Below are positions 1-8,152 of a stretch of 64,000 nucleotides of DNA, in pieces. How positions within the stretch are numbered: position 1 is the stretch's first letter; every line of letters starts with the position of its first letter. Position numbers and translations under genes: made by a program. The stretch comes from Oryzias latipes (lineage: Eukaryota; Chordata; Actinopteri; Beloniformes; Adrianichthyidae), in assembly GCF_002234675.1 (NCBI RefSeq), contig NC_019864.2:12045582-12109581 (forward strand). The letters are read 5' to 3'. The notes beneath the pieces are model-generated. The model worked only from the letters and a program-made list of their open reading frames with translations, made no database searches and had not been told where the DNA came from.

Positions 1-54
1 TTACATCATCTGCAAAACTTTCAGTGCTAAAGTCATTGATATTAAACAAAATTA

Positions 55-198
55 AAGTCTCCTTAGAGACCAACAAAAATTGCCATAGCCGACTATATTT
101 CAAGTCGTCAAGGCGGGGTATTGGGTAAAGTTTTCAATTAGCAATAATCGCGCCTCGGATAAACCTCATAGGCTACGATACTGCCACTGCGCAAAGAT
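55..198 (-). ncRNA. RNU4: U4 spliceosomal snRNA, array copy 1
   Basis: The reverse strand reads as a full-length 144-nt U4 snRNA. U4 base-pairs with U6 and chaperones it in the U4/U6.U5 tri-snRNP before spliceosome activation in the nucleus. Visible parts in order are the 5' U6-pairing segment (AUCUUUGCGCAGUGGC), the 5' stem-loop with the kink-turn bound by the 15.5K/SNU13 protein, the second U6-pairing segment (UUGCUAAUUGA), the central domain ending in ACCCCGCC, the 3' stem-loop, the Sm site AUUUUUG and a terminal hairpin (GUCUC UAA GGAGAC). A proximal sequence element lies at -44 to -61. A 3'-box-like motif, GTTTAATATCAATGACT, starts 8 nt past the 3' end (31-47). This copy has GGCUAUGG instead of GGCAAUGG just before the Sm site. 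The ends are set by alignment from memory to vertebrate U4 and are good to about 2 nt. Confidence 0.95.
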
Positions 199-241
199 GT
201 CCACTCACAGTTGCTCACAGTAGACTCACTCTCACGACTAC

Positions 242-259
242 ACCTGTCTGTTATGGTGT
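242..259 (-). promoter_or_regulatory. Proximal sequence element (PSE) of U4 copy 1
   Basis: The minus strand reads ACACCATAACAGACAGGT. Its ACCATAAC core resembles the vertebrate snRNA PSE core (ACCGTAAC in human U6) and lies at -53 to -60. No TATA box lies at -25 to -30, which fits RNA polymerase II and SNAPc use. Confidence 0.7.
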
Positions 260-915
260 CGGTGAGGGAGTTAGTTCAACAAAGATTAGTGAGTCTACAA
301 CAGTCGCTTTCTAATTTTGCATCAATGCGTTTCAACAAGATCTTCAAACAGGTAACTAAACTACAAAAAATAGCATTCTCTATTAATTATAATAAACAAA
401 AAAGAATAATCGTTGAACATAATCCCATGGAAAAAGTCAATCTACTATTATATCTTGAACGTGACAACAGACAGAAGAATACTTTTAGGGAAATCAACTA
501 ATTTTCACTGTCAACAGCTCTCAGGAAAAGCTAAACAACTACAACACTTACTGATTATTTGGAAAAAACAAGTACTTCCACGGGCAAAATTGAAAGCAGA
601 AGTGACAACATGTCATGTGCGACTTTCAAAGAGCACCACAAAGACAGAAGCTTTGAACATTCCATCTCAATAGGTAGGAACAACCAGGAAAAGTAAACAC
701 ATCAAGAATAAAACCTTATCAATATTCCCAGACTATATTCTTTATGGCCATTACATCATATTTAGTAAAACTTAGTACAAATACTTCTAATAAAATACAA
801 TATCATTGGCTACGCAGAGATCTCACCTTACTAGAGCCTAGAACTTATTGCAATATTAGTGTTAAATCATCTGCAAAACTTTCAGTGCTAAAGGCATTGA
901 TATTAAACAAAATTA

Positions 916-1058
916 CAGTCTCCTAGAGACCAACAAAAATTGCCATTGCCGACTATATTTCAAGTGGTCAAGGCGGGGTATTGGGTAAAGTTTTCAATTA
1001 GCAATAATCGCGCCTCGGATAAACCTCATAGGCTACGATACTGCCACTGCGCAAAGAT
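916..1058 (-). ncRNA. RNU4: U4 spliceosomal snRNA, array copy 2
   Basis: This is a second near-identical U4 gene, 861 bp from copy 1. It is 143 nt because one base is missing from the loop of the 3' terminal hairpin (GGUCUCUAGGAGAC). It has the GGCAAUGG form next to the Sm site AUUUUUG. A single change (G at 966 on the plus strand) turns the CGACU arm of the 3' stem-loop into CCACU, leaving one C-C mismatch against AGUCG, with no compensating change. Both U6-pairing segments, the kink-turn and the Sm site are intact. It is probably expressible, but could be a weaker variant or a copy on its way to decay. The PSE and the 3'-box-like motif match copy 1. Confidence 0.94.
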
Positions 1059-1101
1059 GTCCACTCACAGTTGCTCACAGTAGACTCACTCTCACAACTA
1101 C

Positions 1102-1119
1102 ACCTGTCTGTTATGGTGT
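1102..1119 (-). promoter_or_regulatory. PSE of U4 copy 2
   Basis: It is identical to the copy 1 element (ACACCATAACAGACAGGT on the minus strand) and sits at the same -44 to -61 offset. Confidence 0.7.
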
Positions 1120-1772
1120 CGGTGAGGGAGTTAGTTCAACAAAGATTAGTGAGTCTACAACAGTCGCTTTCTAATTTTGCATCAATGCGTTTCAACAAGA
1201 TCTTCAAACAGGTAACTAAACTACAAAAAATAGCATTCTCTATTAATTATAATAAACAAAAAAGAATAATCGTTGAACATAATCCCATGGAAAAAGTCAA
1301 TCTACTATTATATCTTGAACGTGACAACAGACAGAAGAATACTTTTAGGGAAATCAACTAATTTTCACTATCAACAGCTGTCAGGAAAAGCTAAACAACT
1401 ACAACATTTACTGATTATTATGAAAAAACAAGTACTTCCACGGGCAAAATTGAAAGCAAAAGTGACATGTCATGTGCGACTTTCAAAGAGCACCACAAAG
1501 ACAGAAGCTTTGAACATTCCATCTCAATAGGTAGGAACAACCAGGAAAAGTAAACATATCAAGAATAAAACCTTATCAATATTCCCAGACTATATTCTTT
1601 ATGGCCATTACATCATATTTAGTAAAACTTAGTACAAATACTTCTAATAAAATACAATATCATTGGCTACGCAGAGATCTCACCTTCCTAGAGCCTAGAA
1701 CTTATTGCAATATTAGTGTTACATCATCTGCAAAACTTTCAGTGCTAAAGTCATTGATATTAAACAAAATTA

Positions 1773-1916
1773 CAGTCTCCTTAGAGACCAACAAAAATTG
1801 CCATAGCCGAGTATATTTCAAGTCGTCAAGGCGGGGTATTGGGTAAAGTTTTCAATTAGCAATAATCGCGCCTCGGATAAACCTCATAGGCTACGATACT
1901 GCCACTGCGCAAAGAT
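1773..1916 (-). ncRNA. RNU4: U4 spliceosomal snRNA, array copy 3
   Basis: This is a full-length 144-nt U4 gene. The 5' U6-pairing segments, 5' stem-loop, Sm site and terminal hairpin are intact. It has the GGCUAUGG variant before the Sm site. A C-to-G change at plus-strand 1811 converts AGUCG in the 3' stem-loop to ACUCG, giving one mismatch against CGACU. This is the same base pair hit in copy 2, but on the opposite arm. The upstream PSE and downstream 3'-box-like sequence are the array type. Confidence 0.94.
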
Positions 1917-1959
1917 GTCCACTCACAGTTGCTCACAGTAGACTCACTCTCACAACTAC

Positions 1960-1977
1960 ACCTGTCTGTTATGGTGT
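1960..1977 (-). promoter_or_regulatory. PSE of U4 copy 3
   Basis: It has the same 18-nt sequence as in copies 1 and 2, at -44 to -61 from the predicted U4 5' end. Confidence 0.7.
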
Positions 1978-2633
1978 CGGTGAGGGAGTTAGTTCAACAA
2001 AGATTAGTGAGTCTACAACAGTCGCTTTCTAATTTTGCATCAATGCATTTCAACAAGATCTTCAAACGGCAAACTAAACTACAAAAAATAGTATTCTCTA
2101 TTAATTATAATAAACAAAAAAGAATAATCGTTGAACATAATCCCATGGAAAAAGTCAATCTACTATTATATCTTGAACGTGACAACAGACAGAAGAATAC
2201 TTTTAGGGAAATCAACTAATTTTCACTGTCAACAGCTGTCAGAAAAAGCTAAACAACTACAACATTTACTGATTATTTTGAAAAAACAAGTACTTTCACG
2301 GGCAAAATTGAAAGCAGAAGTGACAACATGTCATGTGCGACTTTCAAAGAGCCCCACAAAGACAGAAACTTTGAACATTCCATCTCAATAGGTAGGAACA
2401 ACCAGGAAAAGTAAACATATCAAGAATAAAACCTTATCAATATTCCCAGACTATATTCTTTATGGCCATTACATCATATTTAGTAAAACTTAGTACAAAT
2501 ACTTCTAATAAAATACAATATCATTGGCTACGAAGAGATCTCACCTTACTAGAGCCTAGAACTTATTGCAATATTAGTGTTACATCATCTGCAAAACTTT
2601 CAGTGCCAAAGTCATTGATATTAAACAAAATTA

Positions 2634-2777
2634 CAGTCTCCATAGAGACCAACAAAAATTGCCATAGCCGACTATATTTCAAGTCGTCAAGGCGGGGTAT
2701 TGGGTAAAGTTTTCAATTAGCAATAATCGCGCCTCGGATAAACCTCATAGGCTACGATACTGCCACTGCGCAAAGAT
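2634..2777 (-). ncRNA. RNU4: U4 spliceosomal snRNA, array copy 4
   Basis: This is a full-length 144-nt U4 gene with all pairing segments, the 5' stem-loop, an intact 3' stem-loop (CGACU/AGUCG), the Sm site AUUUUUG and a terminal hairpin with loop UAU. It has the GGCUAUGG form next to the Sm site. Its PSE and 3'-box-like motif are the array type. With copies 1 and 5 it is among the array copies with no unpaired change in the helices. Confidence 0.95.
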
Positions 2778-2820
2778 GTCCACTCACAGTTGCTCACAGT
2801 AGACTCACTCTCACGACTAC

Positions 2821-2838
2821 ACCTGTCTGTTATGGTGT
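2821..2838 (-). promoter_or_regulatory. PSE of U4 copy 4
   Basis: The sequence and offset (-44 to -61) are the same as in the other array copies. Confidence 0.7.
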
Positions 2839-3494
2839 CGGTGAGGGAGTTAGTTCAACAAAGATTAGTGAGTCTACAACAGTCGCTTTCTAATTTTGCA
2901 TCAATGCGTTTCAACAAGATCTTCAAACAGGTAACTAAACTACAAAAAATAGCATTCTCTATTAATTATAATAAACAAAAAAGAATAATCGTTGAACATA
3001 ATCCCATGGAAAAAGTCAATCTACTATTATATCTTGAACGTGACAACAGACAGAAGAATACTTTTAGGGAAATCAACTAATTTTCACTGTCAACAGCTGT
3101 CAGGAAAAGCTAAACAACTACAACACTTACTGATTATTATGAAAAAACAAGTACTTCCACGGGCAAAATTGAAAGCAGAAGTGACAACATGTCATGTGCG
3201 ACTTTCAAAGAGCCCCACAAAGACAGAAGCTTTGAACATTCCATCTCAATAGGTAGGAACAACCAGGAAAAGTAAACATATCAAGAATAAAACCTTATCA
3301 ATATTCCCAGACTATATTCTTTATGGCCATTACATCATATTTAGTAAAACTTAGTACAAATACTTCTAATAAAATACAATATCATTGGCTACGCAGAGAT
3401 CTCACCTTACTGGAGCCTAAAACTTATTGCAATATTAGTGTTAAATCATCTGCAAAACATTCAGTGCTAAAGTCATTGATATTAAACAAAATTA

Positions 3495-3638
3495 CAGTCT
3501 CCATAGAGACCAACAAAAATTGCCATTGCCGACTATATTTCAAGTCGTCAAGGCGGGGTATTGGGTAAAGTTTTCAATTAGCAATAATCGCGCCTCGGAT
3601 AAACCTCATAGGCTACGATACTGCCACTGCGCAAAGAT
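3495..3638 (-). ncRNA. RNU4: U4 spliceosomal snRNA, array copy 5
   Basis: This is the last gene of the near-identical array block: 144 nt, all helices intact, GGCAAUGG before the Sm site, terminal hairpin loop UAU. The promoter-proximal flank is intact through the PSE. Farther upstream the unit has lost about 54 bp (near 3846), and an L2 LINE starts at about 3958, 320 bp upstream of the gene. If the array's distal enhancer lies beyond -320 it is now separated from this copy by about 860 bp of LINE. Confidence 0.95.
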
Positions 3639-3681
3639 GTCCACTCACAGTTGCTCACAGTAGACTCACTCTCACGACTAC

Positions 3682-3699
3682 ACCTGTCTGTTATGGTGT
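3682..3699 (-). promoter_or_regulatory. PSE of U4 copy 5
   Basis: The sequence and offset (-44 to -61) are the same as in the other array copies. Confidence 0.7.
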
Positions 3700-3957
3700 C
3701 GGTGAGGGAGTTAGTTCAACAAAGATTAGTGAGTCTACAACAGTCGCTTTCAAATTTTGCATCAATGCGTTTCAACAAGATCTTCAAACAGGTAACTAAA
3801 CTACAAAAAATAGCATTCTCTATTAATTATAATAAACAAAAAAGAACAGACAACAGACAGAAGGAAACTTTTAGGGAAATCAACTAATTTTCACTATCAA
3901 CAGCTGTCAGGAAAAGCTAAACAACTACAACATTTACTGATTATTTTGAAAAAACAA

Positions 3958-4743
3958 AAACACTCTTAAAATGCATTTTAGACATTGAGTCATGGATGGC
4001 AGAGAACTTTCTACAGCTAAACCAGGACAAAACAGAGGTTTTAGTGATCGGTTCTGAAGACAAGAGAGAGATAGTTTTATCTAAACTAAAGAATTACAAA
4101 ACTTCTCAGTGTGTGAGAAACCTGGGTGTCATTTTTGACTCTGAGATGAATTTTATCCCACAAATTAAAAATATCACAAAAACAGGATTTTATCATCTAA
4201 AAAATATATCCAGAGTCCGCCCGTTTCTCTCTCTTGCCAGTACAGAGGTGCTAATGCATGCTTTTATTACCAGCAGATTAGATTATTGTAATGCCCTGCT
4301 CTCTGGTCTTCCCAGAACAAGAATAGCAAATCTTCAACTGCTGCAAAATTCAGCAGCACGCGTTCTGACCAGGACCAGGGGGCGGGAACACATTACACCA
4401 GTTTTAAGATCGCTGCATTGGCTCCCTGTGCAATTCAGAATTGATTTTAAAGTTCTTTTATTGGTTTACAAATGTTTTTATGGTCTCGGGCCTTCATATT
4501 TATCTGACATGATTTTAAAGTATGAGCCCTCGCGGACCCTGAGGTCCTCTGATACAGGCCTTTTGGTTGTTCCAAAAGTAAGAACAAAGACATACGGCGA
4601 GGCCTCATTCAGTTTTTACGGACCTCGCCTGTGGAACAGCCTCCCAGAGAGCCTAAGGGCCGCAGAGACTGTTCATGTTTTTAAAGGAAGGCTTAAGAAC
4701 TACCTTTTTAATTTAGCTTTTAGTTGAATTTTAGGACTTTTAA

Positions 4744-4813
<70 letters not shown>

Positions 4814-4817
4814 TTTA
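3958..4817 (+). mobile_element. 5'-truncated L2-type LINE inserted in the U4 array
   Basis: An open frame runs from the left junction through the Met at 3996 to a stop at 4725-4727 (243 codons from that Met). It encodes the C-terminal part of a non-LTR retrotransposon ORF2: WM-ENFLQLNQDKTEVLVIG, then SRLDYCNALLSGLP, LQNSAARVLT, ITPVLRSLHWLPVQFRIDFK and LWNSLPESLR. These are typical of the region after the reverse-transcriptase catalytic core in fish L2 elements. The catalytic part and any endonuclease are absent, as expected from 5' truncation. The 3' end is a long TTA/TTTA-rich simple tail (4740-4815). The intact frame suggests a fairly young insertion, but it cannot move by itself. The family assignment is from motif memory, and a related CR1/Rex1 clade is possible. 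Confidence 0.85.
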
Positions 4818-4945
4818 GGGAGTTAGTTCAACAAAGATTAGTGAGTCTACAACAGTTAAACTTAGTACAAATAAAATCCAATATCATTGGCTTAGCAGAG
4901 ATTTCACCTTACAAGGCACTAGAATTTATTGCAATATTAATGTTA
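4818..4945 (-). repeat. Rearranged remnant of the U4 array spacer, without a U4 gene
   Basis: Bases 4818-4857 match the spacer just upstream of the PSE (GGGAGTTAGTTCAACAAAG...). The sequence then jumps about 430 bp within the unit to a diverged stretch equivalent to 771-870 (CTTAGTACAAATA... to ...GCAATATTAATGTTAC). The U4 gene that should follow is missing. Spacer bases from far apart in the unit are therefore joined next to the LINE tail. Deletion or unequal exchange around the insertion explains this better than simple insertion. Confidence 0.8.
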
Positions 4946-5549
4946 CATTTTTTTAAAAAGTAGTTTATTACACACAATGGCCTTGTGTGACTCTGCAACA
5001 TTCTAAGAAAAAACAGTTCTTTAACAAGCTTTAAACTAAATATTTATTTTGGCTTGCAATTCCCAACAAGCAATCCTTAATCAATAAAGCAAAGCCTTAT
5101 CGATTTAAAGACTTTCAGCTACTATTTACTGTTGAAGTCAGTTCAAGGAGCCCCTGAAGTTTGGTGCGCCATCATATGTTCTACCAAAAGAAATCACCAT
5201 GGAGCAAAAACACCACAAAAACTATTGTTTCTCATTAAAAATGCAAGAATTCATCAATTGCTTGTCTCTCAATTTATATAAATGAACACAGAAATAAAAC
5301 AGAACATATTGGATTATATAGTTTAACAGATAAATAATTTCATGTTAGAAAATTTAGATTATTGAAAATACAGAATCATTTTAGCCTTAACTCAAACAAT
5401 GTTTGAGCAAGTTTCAAACTCTTTTCATAAACAACATAACTTAGCAAACAAATAGAACAATATAAATTACACACAAATGAGATGAGCAACGATCTAATCT
5501 AATCTAATGATCTAATAAAGATCAAACTATTTCACAGGCTGATGTTCGT
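4946..5549. other. AT-rich spacer, no feature recognised
   Basis: This stretch has no similarity to the U4 unit, no convincing open frame and no RNA gene that I can see. It separates the near-identical array from the diverged U4 units. Confidence 0.5.
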
Positions 5550-5920
5550 TTAAAGTCAAATCGTTCGCAGTGGTCTTTTAATTATGATTAGGACGTTTTT
5601 AGATAAAATCTGAAAACATGCTTTGTATTGTAATGCTTAGTTTTGCAAAGCAAGACTTTTTATCCAGCAGTACAGTTTTTATCCAGGTGCCAGCTCAGAT
5701 GAGGAAAACACAGACGTGCATGGGTCTATTTGTCTTCAAGTGGCTGCATCTGAATGGAAAAGGGCATTGAGCTTGTAGTCTGCTGATTTTAGTTTCTGTC
5801 ACAATTTCTGTTTTTAAACTGGATTTTTTTAAATAAATAAATACTCAGAAATGCATTTTGTTCTTTATATATGTCATCTATAATTGGTAAAAGGCTACAA
5901 GAATATGCTTAAACAATATG
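5550..5920 (+). mobile_element. TTAA-type non-autonomous DNA transposon, copy A (decayed)
   Basis: It starts with TTAAAGTC and shares GTGGTCTTTTAATTATGATTA and CCAGCTCAGATGAGGAAAAC with the complete copy at 11622-12216, in the same order and orientation. The right end is eroded and its position is approximate. The flanking U4 units make it a likely later insertion into a degenerate part of the array. Confidence 0.65.
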
Positions 5921-6156
5921 AAATCTATTCATCCATCAAAAGTTTCTTTAAGGCCTTTTTTGAGTTTTTTTAACCATTCATTTACATTGAGTAATCTCAA
6001 ACACTCCAAAATTCACGAGAGGATGCAACCCCACCATTGGATATTTATCATATTTAATTGATTGATTAATTAAAATAACATAATTTAATATTCATCACCC
6101 ATCTGTATTTATGTAACAAGTACATATTTAACCAGATTAAAATTTAACAAAGTAGT
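5921..6156. other. AT-rich spacer leading to U4 copy 6
   Basis: No gene is seen. On the minus strand, GTTAAATTTTAATCTGG starts 8 nt past the U4 copy 6 end and is a weak candidate 3' box. Confidence 0.45.
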
Positions 6157-6300
6157 CAGTCTCCTTAGAGACTACCAAAAATTGCCATTGCCGACTATAT
6201 TTCAAGTCGCCAAGGCGGGGTATTGGGTAAAGTTTTCAATTAGCAATAATCGCGCCTCGGATAAACCTCATAGGCTACGATACTGCCACTGCGCAAAGTT
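6157..6300 (-). ncRNA. RNU4: U4 spliceosomal snRNA, copy 6 (diverged unit)
   Basis: This is a full-length 144-nt U4 gene in a unit whose spacer is alignable to, but clearly diverged from, the array. The 5' end reads AACUUUGCGCAGUGGC, so position 2 is A rather than U. The second U6-pairing segment, kink-turn, 3' stem-loop and Sm site AUUUUUG are intact. The arm before the 3' stem-loop reads GGCGACUU. The terminal hairpin reads AGUCUC UAA GGAGACU, and this fully paired form is closer to vertebrate U4 than that of the array copies. The PSE is at the same position but differs in sequence. Confidence 0.94.
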
Positions 6301-7025
6301 GACCAAACTAAGCGGCACACAGTCACCTCATTCTGGTCCCTACACGTCTCGGTTATGGTTTCAGTGACAGAGTTACTTCAACAAAGATCAGTGAGTCCAC
6401 GACAGCCGCTTTCAAATTTTAAAATCAATGCATTTCAATAAGATCTTCAAAATAGTTCAAAACAGGTAGGTTCAAAACTACACAATAATCTCATACTCGT
6501 TTGATGACGACAAACAAAAGAGAATAATCTTTAAACATATCAATAACGTAGAAAAAGTCAGTTTACAATTGTGTCTTGAACGCAACAATCGACATGCAGA
6601 AAATTTAGGAAACACAACTAATTTTCACTACCAAAATAGTCTGGAAGAGGTAAACAACTGCAAAATTTACTGATAATTTTGAATAAACGAGTACTTCCAC
6701 GAACAAAGATAAAACGGAAGTGACGACATTTCCTGTGCAACTTTTTAAAAGCTCCACAGACAAAAGTATTAAACCGTTCCTCTCGATAAATAAACATGCA
6801 AAAATGTAAACTTTTAAAAAAAATAAAACATTATCAATAGTACTTAACCGTTTAATTTGTGACCATTTCAACATTCTCAAAAGGTGCTACTACCGCCGCG
6901 GCTACGATTATTAACGTTACTTTGGCCATACACGGAACCAGATTGTTCTCACGATGCCGCCAATCAGGTCCCTGTGGATTTTTAAACTTCTTGTATTATA
7001 TATCATTTTTCGTTATACAGAAGAT
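6301..7025 (-). repeat. Diverged U4-unit spacer (unit 6)
   Basis: Blocks of the array spacer are recognisable in the same order: the GTGACAGAGTTACTTCAACAA region, a TCAATGCATTTCAATAAGATC block, a GTCTTGAACGCAACAATCGAC block, and a GGAAGTGACGACATTTCCTG block. It shares more with the spacer at 7170-7823 than with the array. No protein gene is seen. Confidence 0.8.
6344..6361 (-). promoter_or_regulatory. PSE of U4 copy 6
   Basis: The minus strand reads AACCATAACCGAGACGTG around the core. The ACCATAAC-type core is kept at -53 to -60, while the 3' half has diverged from the array type. Confidence 0.65.
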
Positions 7026-7169
7026 AAGTCTCCTTGGAGACCATCAAAAATTGCCATTGCCGACTATATTTCAAGTCGTCAAGGCGGGGTATTGGGTAAA
7101 GTTTTCAATTAGCAATAATCGCGCCTCGGATAGACCTCATAGGCTACGATACTGCCACTGCGCAAAGAT
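7026..7169 (-). ncRNA. RNU4: U4 spliceosomal snRNA, copy 7 (diverged unit)
   Basis: This is a full-length 144-nt U4 gene, 869 bp from copy 6. It has the 5' U6-pairing segment AUCUUUGCGCAGUGGC, the kink-turn stem-loop with one extra difference in the loop (GGUCUAUCCGAGG, versus GGUUUAUCCGAGG elsewhere), an intact 3' stem-loop, the Sm site AUUUUUG and a terminal hairpin GGUCUC CAA GGAGAC. The loop change lies outside the tandem G-A pairs. It appears structurally competent. Confidence 0.94.
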
Positions 7170-7823
7170 AAACAAACACAGCGGCTCACAGTAACCTCAT
7201 TCTGGTCCCTACACGTCTCGGTTATGGTTTCAGTGACAGAGTTACTTCAACAAAGCTCAGTGAATCTCCGACAGACGCTTACAAATTTTACATCAATGCA
7301 TTTCAATAAGATCTTTATAAAAGTTTAAAACAGGTAAATAAACTACACAATAATCTCATACTCGTTTGATGACGACAAACAAACATCAATTAAATGGAAA
7401 AAGTCAGTCTACATTTGTGTCTTGAACGCAACAATCGACAGGCAGAAACATTTAGGGAACAGAACTAATTTTCACTATAAACAATAGTCAGGAATAGGTA
7501 AACCACTGCAAAATTTACTGATTATTTTGAATAAACGAGTACTTCTACGGACCAAGTGAAAAACGGAAGTGACGACATTTCCTGTGCAACGATTGAAAAG
7601 CTCCACATACAAAAGCATTAAACCTCCCCTCTCGGTAAATCAGGAACATGCAAGTAAATTAAACTTTCTTAAAAAAATATCAGTAAACCTTAACCATACA
7701 TTTTGTGGCATAATTTTCACTGTCATAAGTCCATAAAGGGAGCTATTGGCTCTCGCGGTGTTGCTCTTGCAACCATCTAGATTATTTATCAAAGTTGAAT
7801 ATGCGTTATATTTCACAGAAGAT
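7170..7823 (-). repeat. Diverged U4-unit spacer (unit 7)
   Basis: It is homologous to the spacer at 6301-7025 over most of its length and, more weakly, to the array spacer. It is shorter (798 bp from copy 7 to copy 8). No open frame or other gene is recognised. Confidence 0.8.
7213..7230 (-). promoter_or_regulatory. PSE of U4 copy 7
   Basis: It is the same as the copy 6 PSE, with the core at -53 to -60. Confidence 0.65.
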
Positions 7824-7967
7824 CAGTCTCCTTAGAGACCGTCAAAAATTGCCATTGCCGACTATATTTCAAGTCGTCAAGGCGGGGTATTGGGTAAAGT
7901 TTTCAATTAGCAATAATCGCGCCTCGGATAAACCTCATAGGCTACGATACTGCCACTGCGCAAAGAT
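7824..7967 (-). ncRNA. RNU4: U4 spliceosomal snRNA, copy 8 (upstream-most)
   Basis: This is a full-length 144-nt U4 gene and the closest of the eight to the vertebrate consensus at the 3' end (GGCAAUUUUUGACGGUCUCUAAGGAGACUG). The U6-pairing segments, 5' stem-loop, 3' stem-loop and Sm site are intact. Its 5' flank is unlike the tandem units. It carries a well-placed PSE (-44 to -61) and a strong ZNF143/Staf-type site at about -186 to -204, the place expected for a distal sequence element. It is the best candidate in the window for an individually regulated, functional U4 gene. Confidence 0.96.
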
Positions 7968-8010
7968 AACTCCAGCATAGCATAGCCGGGGAAGTCATTT
8001 GGCCACATAC

Positions 8011-8028
8011 ATAGTTCCCTTACGGTTT
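8011..8028 (-). promoter_or_regulatory. PSE of U4 copy 8
   Basis: The minus strand reads AAACCGTAAGGGAACTAT. The ACCGTAA core equals the human U6 PSE core and sits at the same -53 to -60 spacing as in the other seven copies, although the surrounding flank is unrelated. Confidence 0.7.
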
Positions 8029-8152
8029 TAGCTAAGCAATGTCCAAAGGTACATATTTTTCAATGCTAAACAGCGTTTTATTAATAGATTGAATAGAAAT
8101 TGTATTGGTGTTTTGTTTCTTTAAAAATAAGCAATTTAAAACTTTCGCCTTT

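Larger units (their letters stand above)
1..3957 (-). repeat. Tandem array of ~860-bp units, each carrying one U4 snRNA gene
   Basis: Five U4 genes are spaced 861, 857, 861 and 861 bp apart (same landmark in each). The whole unit, gene plus about 715 bp of spacer, repeats with only scattered single-base differences. The array enters from beyond the left edge, so its true size is unknown. The last unit (from 3495) lacks about 54 bp of spacer near 3846 and is cut by a LINE at about 3958. Near-identity across non-transcribed spacer points to recent amplification or ongoing unequal exchange/gene conversion, as is known for other snRNA and rRNA arrays. The short open frames repeated in each unit (96, 85-86 and 60-81 codons) drift with the spacer and show no sign of coding constraint. 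Confidence 0.95.

Noticed and set aside
211-3887. Families of repeated 96-, 85/86- and 60-81-codon open frames suggesting a tandem protein gene
   Set aside because: They lie in the spacer of the U4 array or antisense to U4, repeat only because the DNA repeats, differ by changes without codon bias, and have no recognisable domain.
1-3957. CRISPR-like or satellite repeat
   Set aside because: The period is about 860 bp, each unit holds a full snRNA gene, and the locus is vertebrate.
4724-4963. 79-codon frame after the LINE
   Set aside because: It reads through the simple-sequence LINE tail (poly-Ile/Phe) into array spacer.
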